DNA from: Rhizobium sp. Root1203
GTDB lineage: Bacteria; Pseudomonadota; Alphaproteobacteria; Rhizobiales; Rhizobiaceae
NCBI RefSeq assembly: GCF_001424945.1
Contig: NZ_LMCW01000045.1
Coordinates: forward strand, 125,725 to 189,724
Direction: 5' to 3'
Length of the DNA: 64,000 nt
Shown here: positions 33,524-42,090 of the stretch, piece by piece
Layout: each line of letters starts with the position of its first letter
Numbering within the stretch: the stretch's first letter is position 1
Made by a program: the position numbers and the translations under genes
Notes under the pieces: model-generated
Databases searched by the model: none
What the model was told of the DNA's origin: nothing
The model's input: the letters and a program-made list of their open reading frames with translations, nothing else

Positions 33524-33548
33524 AAACGTTTCTGGTAGAGTTCTACCA
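33524..33548. promoter_or_regulatory. Two adjacent palindromes upstream of the isomerase gene
   Basis: AAACGTTT (33524-33531) has the CG-centred form of LacI/GalR operators, and TGGTAGA-GT-TCTACCA (33533-33548) is a perfect 7-bp inverted repeat beside it. They lie about 30-50 bp upstream of the minus-strand isomerase start, where a repressor would act. Confidence 0.5.
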
Positions 33549-33778
33549 CTTAGTTTGCCGTCCGCAAGCCGATTCGGGCTCAACGACAAATTTGCCCGAC
33601 GGGCGAAAATCGAAGGGCCGGACTTAACCACGGCATGCCCTCCCCCGCAAGACGTACGTACCGCATTTCTTGCATCCGCCGGCTGGTGTCCCGCCACCGC
33701 ATGCCTGGGCCTGAACAGGTCCGTTAATGGAACTTCCGGTCGTGCCGTGATACTCTCTGCGGACCAGGAGGTTGGCGG

Positions 33779-35551
33779 ATGACGCGGCGACTGGCAGCAA
33801 TCATGGATGCCGATGTTGTTGGCTTCTCCCGGCTGATGGGCCTCGATGAAGCAGGCACCTTTGCGACGTTGAAGGCTCACAACGCCGAGCTCATCGTGCC
33901 TGCGATCGCACGGCACCACGGACATGTCGTGAAATTCGTCGGCGATGGGACGCTTGCGGAGTTCGCCAGCGTTGTCGATGCCCTGAGTTGTGCGATGGAA
34001 ATTCAAAAGGCAATTCTCCTGCGCAACGAGGACGTCGCCCCCGAGCGTCGGATGATTTGGCGCATCGGCGTCCACCTCGACGACATTCTGGCCGAAGACG
34101 ACGACATCTACGGCGACGGCGTCAACGTCGCCGCACGGCTGCAGGGCCTGGCCCCTCCGGGCGGGATTTGTGTCTCGCAACAGGTTTGCGATCAGATCGG
34201 CTCGAAGCTTGACTTCAAGGCCACCGATTTCGGCAACCGCCGGCTCAAGAATATCGATCATCTGGTGCGCGTCTGGCGGTGGTTGCCGGCCGGACAGGAC
34301 GAGACCGCCCAGGAAGTGCCGCCTGCCGCTCCATTGCCGATCCAGAAGCGCCCGTCGATTGCGGTCCTGCCGTTTGCCAACATGTCGAGCGTGGAAGGGC
34401 AGGAGCACTTCTCGGACGGCTTTACGGACGAGTTGATCGCAACGCTTGCGCGCTGTCGCTGGCTGCTCGTTGCCGCACGCAATTCGTCCTTCAGCTACAA
34501 GGGACGATCGATCGATGCCCGCAGGGTCGCGGAGGAACTCGGCGTGAAATACGTGCTGGAAGGCAGCGTCAGGCGGTCGAACACCAAGATCCGCATCACG
34601 GCGCAGCTGCTCAACGGCAGCGACGGCACGCTGCTCTGGGCAGAGCGCTACGACCGCACGCTGGCTGACATTTTCGACGTTCAGGACGAAATCGCTTCCG
34701 AGATTACCGGCACCATCGAGCCGGAACTCGGCGCCATCGAATTCGCTGCGCTTCGAGGACGTTCGGCTGTCGATATGACCGCCTGGGAAATCTATCTCAA
34801 GGGCCTGTGGCACCTCTACAAGTTCACCCTCGTCGATCTCAATATGTCCAGGGATCTGTTCGAGCAGGCAATCCGCATCGATCCGACGTTTGCGCAGGCT
34901 CAGGCGCGGCTGGCCTATGTGCATATCCAGCTCGGCTGGTATGGCTCCATCGATGAGCGGGCAGGACGCATATGCGAGGCGATCGATCTTGCCGAGCGTG
35001 CGATCGCGCTCGACCAGAAGGAGCCCGCCGCACATCTGGCGCTTGGCCGGGCGCTCGCGCTCGACGGCGCGACCGCGGCAGGCATCGCCCATCTTCGCAA
35101 TGCGATAGAACTGGATCACAGTTTCGCTCAGGCACATTTCGCGCTCGGTCAGGCACTGTGCTACATCCAGCGCCCCGAAGAGGGTATGCCGGAAATCAAG
35201 GAAGCCTTTCGCCTCAGTCCCCGTGATCCGCATTTGTGGACTTTCTACAATATGCTTGCGATCGCCCATTATCAGATGGGCAATATGGAGGAGGCTGCCG
35301 GGGCCGCCCGCGCATCGCTGCGTTCACCGAACGTAACCTTCTGGCCGGCGATGATACTGGTGGCAATTCTTGGGCGGCAGGGCAAGGTGGACGAGGCAAG
35401 GGAGGCGATCGGGACGCTTCATCGCTTCCGCCCGGGCATGAACCTCTCTGCCGCACGGCGCGAATTCTACTTCGGCGACAATGCCACCATGACGGAGGCT
35501 TTCGTCGATCAGTTCATCGCCGATCTCGCAAGCGCCGGTCTTCCTCAGTAG
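33779..35551 (+). CDS. Class III adenylate cyclase fused to TPR repeats
   Basis: This 590-residue protein should make cAMP. The N-terminal cyclase domain (about 1-165) has the metal Asp in MDADVVGFSRLM, the adenine Lys and second metal Asp in VVKFVGDGTLAEF, and DIYGDGVNVAARLQG with the transition-state Asn and Arg. After a linker comes a domain of the TolB/FlgO-like type (KRPSIAVLPFANMSSVEGQE, ARCRWLLVAARNSSFSYKG) and then several TPR units (ALGRALALDGATAAGIAHLRNAI and similar). Rhizobia carry many such cyclases. It is a single gene, convergent with the sugar ABC operon. Confidence 0.92.
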   Translation: MTRRLAAIMDADVVGFSRLMGLDEAGTFATLKAHNAELIVPAIARHHGHVVKFVGDGTLAEFASVVDALSCAMEIQKAILLRNEDVAPERRMIWRIGVHLDDILAEDDDIYGDGVNVAARLQGLAPPGGICVSQQVCDQIGSKLDFKATDFGNRRLKNIDHLVRVWRWLPAGQDETAQEVPPAAPLPIQKRPSIAVLPFANMSSVEGQEHFSDGFTDELIATLARCRWLLVAARNSSFSYKGRSIDARRVAEELGVKYVLEGSVRRSNTKIRITAQLLNGSDGTLLWAERYDRTLADIFDVQDEIASEITGTIEPELGAIEFAALRGRSAVDMTAWEIYLKGLWHLYKFTLVDLNMSRDLFEQAIRIDPTFAQAQARLAYVHIQLGWYGSIDERAGRICEAIDLAERAIALDQKEPAAHLALGRALALDGATAAGIAHLRNAIELDHSFAQAHFALGQALCYIQRPEEGMPEIKEAFRLSPRDPHLWTFYNMLAIAHYQMGNMEEAAGAARASLRSPNVTFWPAMILVAILGRQGKVDEAREAIGTLHRFRPGMNLSAARREFYFGDNATMTEAFVDQFIADLASAGLPQ

Positions 35552-35561
35552 CAGTCGGGAA

Positions 35562-35589
35562 AGGCGCTCACCCGTTCGGATGAGCGCCT
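35562..35589. terminator. Bidirectional hairpin between cyclase and ABC operon
   Basis: AGGCGCTCA (35562-35570) pairs perfectly with TGAGCGCCT (35581-35589) over a 10-nt loop. Short T-runs follow in both directions. Confidence 0.65.
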
Positions 35590-35603
35590 CCATTTCGCAA
35601 GGA

Positions 35604-36551
35604 TCAGAACGGAGAATCCGGGAAGTAGAAGTCCTTCGCGTTGTCCTTCGTCACCAGCGTCGCGTCGAGGATGTAGGTGCCGCGGACCGGAACCTGATCG
35701 TAGAGCGAAGCAGCGGTCAGTTCCATCGCAGTACCCACCATCGCCGGCGGATAGAGGACGTCGACCGGGATCAGCTTGTCGCCGTCCATGACCTTCTTGA
35801 CCATGTCCTTGGAGCCGGCGCCGGCGACGACATACTGGATGTCGGTACGCTTGGCCTGCTCGATCGCCTGCAGCACGCCGACGGCCATGTCGTCGTCCTG
35901 GCACCAGACCACGTCGATCTTCGGGTACTTGGTCAGATAGTCCTGCATCACCTTGAAGGCGTCGTCGCGGTTCCAGTTGCCGAACTGGCGGTCGAGAACC
36001 TTGACGTTGGAGCCGGCGATGCCCTTGTCGAAGCCGTCCTGACGCTGCTGGTCGATCGGGATCGGCAGGCCGCGGATGACGACGACCTGTGCATCAGGGG
36101 TGGTGTCCTTGATGTACTTGCCGGCGACTTCGCCGAGCGCCGGGTTGTTGCCGGCGACGTAGAGGTCACGCACGGAATCGTCGTTGGCGCTCGGGGCGCG
36201 GTCGACGAGCGCGACGAACGTGCCCTTGCCCTTCACTTCCTTGATGGCGTTGACCAACGGATCCGGATCGGACGGCAGGATGACGAGGGCGTCCATGCCC
36301 TGCGTTGCAAGGTCCTGCACGGCGTTCGCCTGGCTGGCAGCGTCAGGGGACGTCTTGACGATGACGTTGAGGCCCGGATGCTCGGCCATGAGCAGCTTGG
36401 CGACACGCTCCGCGTGGAACACCACGCCCGAGGTCCAGCCGTGGTCGGCCGCCGGAATGGAAACGCCGATCGTCACTTTCTTGTCTTGGGCTTGGGCAAC
36501 GCCGGCGAGCAAAGCCGCCGCAACCGCCAAACCATACATTGTCTTACGCAT
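35604..36551 (-). CDS. Sugar ABC transporter periplasmic binding protein
   Basis: The 315-residue protein is a class B (ribose/galactose type, Peripla_BP_4) sugar binding protein with a Sec signal (MRKTMYGLAVAAALLAGVAQA). Typical features are KKVTIGVSIPAADHGWTSGVVFHAE, the hinge DALVILPSDPDPLVNAIKEV, ALVDRAPSANDD and DVVWCQDDDMAVGVLQAIEQA. It is the last gene of an ATPase-permease-binding protein operon; the binding protein usually comes first in such operons. The sugar is not evident; the nearby xylose genes and the LacI regulator suggest a pentose or related monosaccharide. Confidence 0.9.
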   Translation of the reverse strand: MRKTMYGLAVAAALLAGVAQAQDKKVTIGVSIPAADHGWTSGVVFHAERVAKLLMAEHPGLNVIVKTSPDAASQANAVQDLATQGMDALVILPSDPDPLVNAIKEVKGKGTFVALVDRAPSANDDSVRDLYVAGNNPALGEVAGKYIKDTTPDAQVVVIRGLPIPIDQQRQDGFDKGIAGSNVKVLDRQFGNWNRDDAFKVMQDYLTKYPKIDVVWCQDDDMAVGVLQAIEQAKRTDIQYVVAGAGSKDMVKKVMDGDKLIPVDVLYPPAMVGTAMELTAASLYDQVPVRGTYILDATLVTKDNAKDFYFPDSPF

Positions 36552-36624
36552 GTTTATTCTCCTCCCAACGAACTTCAGGGCTTGCAGACTTCCGACCGGG
36601 CGCCCCGTTGACCCAATCAATTCC

Positions 36625-37626
36625 TTATCTGCGTGCCAGCGACCGCTGCACGAGCATGGCGATGATGATGATGGAGCCCTGGATGGCGCCGATCAGGTAC
36701 TCGCTGATGAAATTCGACAACAGCATGATATTGCCGACGAGCTCCAGGATGAACGCGCCGCAGATCGTGCCCCATACCCGGCCCGCACCCCCCTTGAGCG
36801 CAGTTCCGCCGACGACGACGGCCGTGATGGCTTGCAGCTCCCACAATATGCCTGTGGTCGCCGAGGTCGACCCGAGACGCGGCACATAGAGCAGCACCGC
36901 AATGGCGACGCAGAGGCCCTGGATGACGAAGGCGATGGTGCGAACGCGGTTGACGGCAATACCGGAATAGCGCGCGACATCGCTGTTCGAACCGACTGCC
37001 ACGACATGCCGGCCATAGCGGGTGCGATAGAGGATGAACGCCGCAACGGCGGTCACCGCGAGGATCACGACGATGGGCACAGGCACGCCGGCGATAGAGC
37101 CGAAATAAACTGGGCGGTAGAGCGCCTGCTGTTCGGCAGAGCGCAACGTGATCGCACCGCCTTGGGACAGCCAGGTCGTCAAGCCGCGATAGATGCCCAT
37201 GGTGCCGAGCGTCGCGATAAAGGGTTCGATTCTGCCCAGGGTCGTGATCAGGCCGTTGGCCAGGCCGCAGAGGGCGCCGGCAACGACAGTGAAGACCACT
37301 GCGACGACAAGCATCAGCACAGGATTGGCAATGATCCCGGAATTCATCAGCAGGATCATCAGGCTGGCGACGAAGGCCACCATCGAGCCGACCGACAGAT
37401 CAAGGTCGCCCGACGAAATCACGAAGGTCGCGCCGACCGCTATGATGGCGATGAATGCGCTGCGGGTGGCGACGTTGGCAAGATTGGTAATGCCGATGAA
37501 ATTCGGGTTCACCAGCGCACCGACAACGAGCAGCAGCGCGAGCGCTGCAAAGGGCGCGACCGCCCTGAGGTCGATATCCCGCCAGGAGCGCCGTCTGATC
37601 TCCCTGGTCTCCTCGTTTACACTCAT
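36625..37626 (-). CDS. Sugar ABC transporter permease (RbsC-like)
   Basis: This 333-residue inner-membrane permease of the ribose/xylose (BPD_transp_2) family has about ten helices. Signature stretches are TFVISSGDLDLSVGSMVAF, ANGLITTLGRIEPFIATLGTMGIYRG and ITAVVVGGTALKGGAGRVWGTICGA. The ATG at 37626 is used; an in-frame TTG two codons upstream is better spaced from GGGAGG and may be the true start. It lies between the ATPase and binding protein genes, with gaps of 85 and 73 bp, in one operon. Confidence 0.9.
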   Translation of the reverse strand: MSVNEETREIRRRSWRDIDLRAVAPFAALALLLVVGALVNPNFIGITNLANVATRSAFIAIIAVGATFVISSGDLDLSVGSMVAFVASLMILLMNSGIIANPVLMLVVAVVFTVVAGALCGLANGLITTLGRIEPFIATLGTMGIYRGLTTWLSQGGAITLRSAEQQALYRPVYFGSIAGVPVPIVVILAVTAVAAFILYRTRYGRHVVAVGSNSDVARYSGIAVNRVRTIAFVIQGLCVAIAVLLYVPRLGSTSATTGILWELQAITAVVVGGTALKGGAGRVWGTICGAFILELVGNIMLLSNFISEYLIGAIQGSIIIIAMLVQRSLARR

Positions 37627-37711
37627 CTCCAAAACCAACCTCCCGTCCCATCCCTGCTGGGCATTCTGTCTGGCCACCTGAACGGCGGCTGTTGTTATTC
37701 AACGGTCCGCG

Positions 37712-39235
37712 TCAGGCAGCCTTCTTCTTCAGGCCCGCCGCGTAGCGCATGATTTCCTGCTCGGAGATCTCGTCTCCCTCGAGCACGCCAACGATACGCC
37801 CCTCGCGCATGACGGCCACCCTCGTACAAAGGCCTATGACCTCCGGCATTTCGGATGAAACGACGATGATCGAGCGTCCGTCGCGTGCCAGCGCCGAAAT
37901 GAAATGATAGATCTGCTGCTTGGTGCCGACATCGATGCCGCGTGTGGGCTCGTCGATGATGATGATCTCAGGCTCGGTCTCCATGACCTTGGCGAGCAGC
38001 AGCTTCTGCTGGTTTCCGCCCGACATGCGACCAGCCACGATATTGCTGTCACGAACGCGGATATCGAAGCGGCGCGTTGCCTTCGACAAGGCCGCCGCTT
38101 CGCTCCTTGGGTTCAGGTATCCGTGATACGAATGCTGCCCGAGCGACTGCAGGGTCAGATTGGCCATCATGCCCGATCCCAGCAGAAGACCTTTCGACTT
38201 GCGGTCTTTGGTCATGTAGGCGAGCCCGCTGCGATTGGCGGCATGCGCGTCGCCGGCCGGGATCGCTTGATCCTTGATGGTCACCTCGCCCGACGTGCGC
38301 GCGCGCAACCCCGCGATCGCCTCCATGAGCTCGGTGCGGCCGGACCCGATCATGCCGGAGAAACCGATGATCTCGCCCTTGCGAAGCTCGAAACTGGCAT
38401 CCTGGACATAACCCGTCGAAACGGAATCGACACGGAGCACGACCTCCTCGTCGACATCAGGCTCGATCTTGGTCGGATACAGGCTGGAGAGCTCGCGACC
38501 CACCATCAGCTGCGCAATCGATTCGCCGTCGAGGATCGCCGTCGGCGACGTCTTGACCCACTGCCCGTCCCTCAGCACGGTGATCCGGTCGGTCAGCTCC
38601 ATGACCTCGTCGAGCTTGTGCGACACGAAGACAAAGCTTGTGCCCTTGTCGCGAAGCTTTCGAACCTGCTTGAAGAGGAAATTGGTCTCCTCGCGCGACA
38701 GCACCGCCGTCGGCTCGTCCATAAAGACGACTCGCGCGTCGCGGCTGATCGCCTTGGCGATTTCGACCATTTGCTTGTCGGCGATCGAGAGCGTGCTGAT
38801 CAACGCATTCTCGTCGACATGCGAGCCCAGCAGATCGAGCGCCTTGCGGGTTTCCGCGCGCATATACTTGCGGTCCAGCATGCCGAAACGCGTGACTTCG
38901 CGACCGAGAAACAGGCTCTCGGTGACGGTCAGATGCTCGGCGAGATTGAATTCCTGATGGATGATGACGATACCGAGCGCCTCTGCGGCACCGTTCGGCG
39001 GCAAGGCCACCGGCTTGCCGTCAAGCAGGATTTCGCCGGAGGTCGGCTGCTCGAAGCCGGACATGACCTTGACGAGCGTCGATTTGCCCGCACCATTTTC
39101 TCCCATCAGCGCGTGGATTTCCCCGGCGCGAAGATCGAAGTTGACGCTGAAGAGGACCTGCACTCCGTTGAAGGATTTGCATATACGCCTGGCGGACAAC
39201 ACCACGGGCGCCGCCTCGGCAGTCTCCACACTCAT
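37712..39235 (-). CDS. Sugar ABC transporter ATP-binding protein (RbsA/MglA type)
   Basis: The 507-residue ATPase has two tandem nucleotide-binding domains as in RbsA. The first has Walker A GENGAGKSTLVKVMSG, Q-loop IIHQEFNLAEHLT, signature LSIADKQMVEIAKAI and Walker B VVFMDEPTAVLS. The second has the degenerate GMIGSGRTELMEA, MSGGNQQKLLLAK and IIIDEPTRGIDVG, the usual pattern. ATG follows AGGGAGGAA. It is the first gene of the operon and is divergent from a LacI regulator across two operators. Confidence 0.93.
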   Translation of the reverse strand: MSVETAEAAPVVLSARRICKSFNGVQVLFSVNFDLRAGEIHALMGENGAGKSTLVKVMSGFEQPTSGEILLDGKPVALPPNGAAEALGIVIIHQEFNLAEHLTVTESLFLGREVTRFGMLDRKYMRAETRKALDLLGSHVDENALISTLSIADKQMVEIAKAISRDARVVFMDEPTAVLSREETNFLFKQVRKLRDKGTSFVFVSHKLDEVMELTDRITVLRDGQWVKTSPTAILDGESIAQLMVGRELSSLYPTKIEPDVDEEVVLRVDSVSTGYVQDASFELRKGEIIGFSGMIGSGRTELMEAIAGLRARTSGEVTIKDQAIPAGDAHAANRSGLAYMTKDRKSKGLLLGSGMMANLTLQSLGQHSYHGYLNPRSEAAALSKATRRFDIRVRDSNIVAGRMSGGNQQKLLLAKVMETEPEIIIIDEPTRGIDVGTKQQIYHFISALARDGRSIIVVSSEMPEVIGLCTRVAVMREGRIVGVLEGDEISEQEIMRYAAGLKKKAA

Positions 39236-39273
39236 GATTTCCTCCCTGCGGGCTCCCAGCCGCTTTAACCCCT

Positions 39274-39310
39274 ATGTAAACCTTTACATACGCGATGTAA
39301 AGGTTTACAT
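39274..39310. promoter_or_regulatory. 37-bp perfect palindrome with two LacI-type operators
   Basis: ATGTAAACCTTTACAT (39274-39289) and its exact inverse ATGTAAAGGTTTACAT (39295-39310) flank ACGCG. Each half is itself a TGTAAA-N2-TTTACA dyad, and their centres are 21 bp apart, two helical turns. The site lies between the ABC operon start and the divergent LacI gene and is the obvious operator for both. Confidence 0.85.
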
Positions 39311-39343
39311 CATGGCTTTACACAGTTCTGTCGCCGTCAGCCT

Positions 39344-39371
39344 TTGACGTATCGCTCAGTCTGTGTAGTGT
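39344..39371 (+). promoter_or_regulatory. Sigma70-like promoter of the LacI gene
   Basis: TTGACG (39344-39349) is followed after 16 bases by TAGTGT (39366-39371). The predicted start lies about 25 nt before the GTG start codon, giving a short leader. Confidence 0.4.
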
Positions 39372-39402
39372 CGCCGCGAATGCAGCCCCAAGGCAGAACG
39401 CA

Positions 39403-40434
39403 GTGTCGAATTCCGCACCCGCCACAATCGAAGACGTTGCCAGAATCGCCGAGGTCTCCATCGCGACGGTCTCCCGGGCGATCCATACGCCGGAGAAGGT
39501 CGCCAATTCTACGCGGCTCAAGGTAAACCAGGCAATCGCCATCACAGGCTACACGACCAACGCCATGGCGCGCAGCCTGAGGCTCGGTCGCTCCAACATG
39601 ATTCTGGTCGTGGCGCCCGATATCGGCGACCCCAATTTCTCCAATATTCTTGTCGGCCTGGAAAACGAAGCACGTGCGCATGGCTACGGCGTCCTGATCG
39701 GCCACACGCAGAACGACGCCCAGCGCGGTCTGGAATATCTAAAGTTCCTCAATTCCAATCAGGCCGCCGGCTTGATCCTGTTCACCGGCATCCTGCCGTT
39801 CGGCCACCAGACGATGACAGCCAGGCTGCCGCCGAGCGTCGGCGTGTTCGAACCCGTCTTCAACGGCGGTATTCCCTATGTCGGCGTCGACGACACCGAA
39901 GGCGCACGCAAGGCAGTGGATCTTCTGCTCGCCGAAGGACATCGCAAGATCGCCTTCATCGGCGATTCGCGCACGAGGCTTGCCTACAGCAGACGGCGTC
40001 AGGGCTACGACGAAGGTCTGGATGCTGCCGGTGTGCCCACAGATCTCCGCATCGTACTCGAAGGCGACGGCACCCTCGAAAGCGGACGCCACGCCGTCGA
40101 GCAGCTTTTCATGCGCGACACGCTGCCGACCGCCTTCATGTGCGTCAACGACCAGACCGCGATCGGCGTGATGATCGGGCTCAATGCACGCGGCTACGAC
40201 ATCCCGCGCGATTTCTCCGTAACGGGCTTCGACGACGTGCCGCAGGCTGTCTTCATATCCCCGCCCCTGACGACGATCCGCCAGCCGCGAACAGCAATCG
40301 GCAAGCAGGCCATGGCGCTCCTGCTGGAACTCCTGTCGGACGGCCAGCCCGCCGAGACGGAAATCCTGCTCCGACCCGATCTGGTGGTCCGAAACTCGGT
40401 CTCCGCGCCATCGCGCAGGTGGACGAAACGCTGA
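39403..40434 (+). CDS. LacI-family regulator of the sugar ABC operon
   Basis: The 343-residue repressor has a LacI helix-turn-helix (TIEDVARIAEVSIATVSRAIH) followed by TTNAMARSLRLGRSNMI, the hinge region, and a sugar-binding effector domain (GVDDTEGARKAVDLLLAEGHRKIAFIG, VTGFDDVPQAVFISPPLTTI). The start is GTG with a modest AAGG before it; no nearer ATG fits. It is divergent from the sugar ABC operon, and the double operator lies between them. It probably represses both until the transported sugar is present. Confidence 0.9.
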   Translation: MSNSAPATIEDVARIAEVSIATVSRAIHTPEKVANSTRLKVNQAIAITGYTTNAMARSLRLGRSNMILVVAPDIGDPNFSNILVGLENEARAHGYGVLIGHTQNDAQRGLEYLKFLNSNQAAGLILFTGILPFGHQTMTARLPPSVGVFEPVFNGGIPYVGVDDTEGARKAVDLLLAEGHRKIAFIGDSRTRLAYSRRRQGYDEGLDAAGVPTDLRIVLEGDGTLESGRHAVEQLFMRDTLPTAFMCVNDQTAIGVMIGLNARGYDIPRDFSVTGFDDVPQAVFISPPLTTIRQPRTAIGKQAMALLLELLSDGQPAETEILLRPDLVVRNSVSAPSRRWTKR

Positions 40435-40496
40435 TTTTGCGGGATGGCGGAGCGAAGGTTCCGAGGATCGGGCACTCCCTCACGACATCAGACAAA

Positions 40497-40528
40497 CAAA
40501 AAAGCCGGGAAACTCTCGCTCCCCGGCT
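40497..40528 (-). terminator. Rho-independent terminator of the xyl operon
   Basis: AGCCGGG (40503-40509) pairs with CCCGGCT (40522-40528). On the minus strand the stem is followed by a T-run (A residues 40497-40503). It lies 25 bp after the xylA stop. Confidence 0.8.
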
Positions 40529-40553
40529 CGCCTCCGCAGAAATCAAATCCGCA

Positions 40554-41864
40554 TCAGACGTAGCGGTTGACGACGTTTTCCAGCAGTTCCTGCTTGCCGG
40601 ACTTCGGCTGCGGGTTGATGTCCTTGCTTTCGACCCACTCGGCGATCTGCTCGAGCGAATATTCGCCGCGCAGCAGCTTCTGGCCGTCGGCCGAGTTCCA
40701 GCCTGCGTAACGATCCTCGAGCGGCTGCGACAGGGCCTTGTCCTCGATCATCTTGGCGGCAGCCTTCAGACCGCGGGCGCAGCAATCCATGCCGCCGATG
40801 TGGCCGATGAGCAGATCCGCCGGGTCGAGCGACTGGCGGCGCAGCTTCGAATCGAAGTTGGTGCCACCGGTCTTGAAGCCGCCGCCTGCCAGAACGTGAT
40901 AATAGGCCAGCGCCATCTCCGGAACGTTGTTCGGGAACTGGTCGGTGTCCCAGCCGGACTGGTAGTCGTTGCGGTTCATGTCGATCGAGCCGAAGATGCC
41001 GAGCGCGTTGGCAAGCGCCAGTTCGTGCTCGAAGGAGTGGCCGGCGAGGATCGCGTGGCCCTGCTCGATATTGACCTTCACTTCGTTTTCGAGGCCGTTC
41101 TTCTTCAGGAAGCCGTAGACCGTCGCGACGTCATAGTCGTACTGGTGCTTGGTCGGCTCCTGCGGCTTCGGCTCGATCAGGATCGTGCCCTTGTAGCCGA
41201 TCTTGTGCTTGTACTCGACGACGAGGTTGAGGAAGCGGCCGAGCTGGTCGAGCTCGCGCTTCAGGTCGGTGTTCAGCAGGGTTTCATAGCCTTCGCGGCC
41301 GCCCCAGAGAACGTAGTTCTCGCCACCGAGCTTCTGCGTGGCATCCATGCAGGTTTTCACGGTCGCGGCGGAGAATGCGAAGACATCCGGATCCGGATTG
41401 GTGGCTGCACCCGACATGAAGCGGCGGTTGGAGAACAGGTTCGCCGTTCCCCACAGCAGCTTGACGCCGGTTGAGGCCTGCTTCTCGGCGAAATAGTCGA
41501 CGATCTCGTTGAGGTTCCTGGTGTTCTCCGCGAAGTTCTTGCCTTCCGGGCGCACGTCGGCGTCGTGGAAGCAGTAGTAGGGCGAGCCGAGCAGTTGGAA
41601 GAATTCGAAGGCAACGTCCGCCTTCAGCTTCGCAGCCTTCATCGTGTCTTCGAACCACGGGCGCAGGAACGTCTGGCCGCCGAAGGGGTCGCCGCCCGGC
41701 CAGGTGAAGGTGTGCCAGTAGGCAACGGCAAAGCGCAGGTGGTCTTCCATGCGCTTGCCCATGACGATTTCGTCAGGCTGGTAGTAGCGGAAGGCCAGCG
41801 GGTTGGTGCTGTCGGGGCCTTCGTACTTTACTTTCTGGATATCGCCGAAAAATCCGGTGCTCAT
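40554..41864 (-). CDS. xylA: Xylose isomerase
   Basis: XylA converts D-xylose to D-xylulose with divalent metal. The 436 residues match the long (group II) bacterial enzymes. Active-site stretches are YWHTFTWPGGDPFG with the catalytic His, FHDADVRPEG, the metal ligands in LIEPKPQEPTKHQYD and NIEQGHAILAGHSFEHE, and IDMNRNDYQSGWDTDQFP. ATG follows AAGGAG. It is the last gene of lacI-xylB-xylA, separated from xylB by 226 bp that contain RIME-like palindromes. Confidence 0.96.
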   Translation of the reverse strand: MSTGFFGDIQKVKYEGPDSTNPLAFRYYQPDEIVMGKRMEDHLRFAVAYWHTFTWPGGDPFGGQTFLRPWFEDTMKAAKLKADVAFEFFQLLGSPYYCFHDADVRPEGKNFAENTRNLNEIVDYFAEKQASTGVKLLWGTANLFSNRRFMSGAATNPDPDVFAFSAATVKTCMDATQKLGGENYVLWGGREGYETLLNTDLKRELDQLGRFLNLVVEYKHKIGYKGTILIEPKPQEPTKHQYDYDVATVYGFLKKNGLENEVKVNIEQGHAILAGHSFEHELALANALGIFGSIDMNRNDYQSGWDTDQFPNNVPEMALAYYHVLAGGGFKTGGTNFDSKLRRQSLDPADLLIGHIGGMDCCARGLKAAAKMIEDKALSQPLEDRYAGWNSADGQKLLRGEYSLEQIAEWVESKDINPQPKSGKQELLENVVNRYV

Positions 41865-41940
41865 GATCTGTCTCCTTGTGTTGGTCATTCAGGTATTTTC
41901 GTTCCGCCCAGCCCTGTGCGGCAGTTTCGCGAACCTCCAC

Positions 41941-42058
41941 GCCCGCTCTGCCTGCCGGCATCTCCCCCACAAGGGGGGAGAAAGCTGGTGGCCACCGCCT
42001 CGCCGTGCGGAAGGGCGGCACTGGGTCACGGAAGCCCCCTTGTGCGGAGGGTTGGGGA
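41941..42058. repeat. RIME-like palindromes between xylB and xylA
   Basis: TCTCCCCC-ACAA-GGGGGAGA (41961-41981, with one extra G) preceded by GCCTGCCGGCATC is a diverged copy of the mosaic palindrome. A second GC-rich inverted segment follows near 41995-42020. It splits the xyl operon and may uncouple xylA from xylB expression. Confidence 0.6.
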
Positions 42059-42090
42059 GGGATCTTTAAGATCTTCCCGGTTCGTGTCCC

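Noticed and set aside
33497..35269. 590-codon open frame antisense to the adenylate cyclase
   Set aside because: The cyclase-TPR protein on the plus strand has all its catalytic residues; the antisense frame is a composition artefact.
37904..39268. 454-codon open frame antisense to the sugar ABC ATPase
   Set aside because: Both nucleotide-binding domains are intact on the minus strand; the shadow frame has no motifs.
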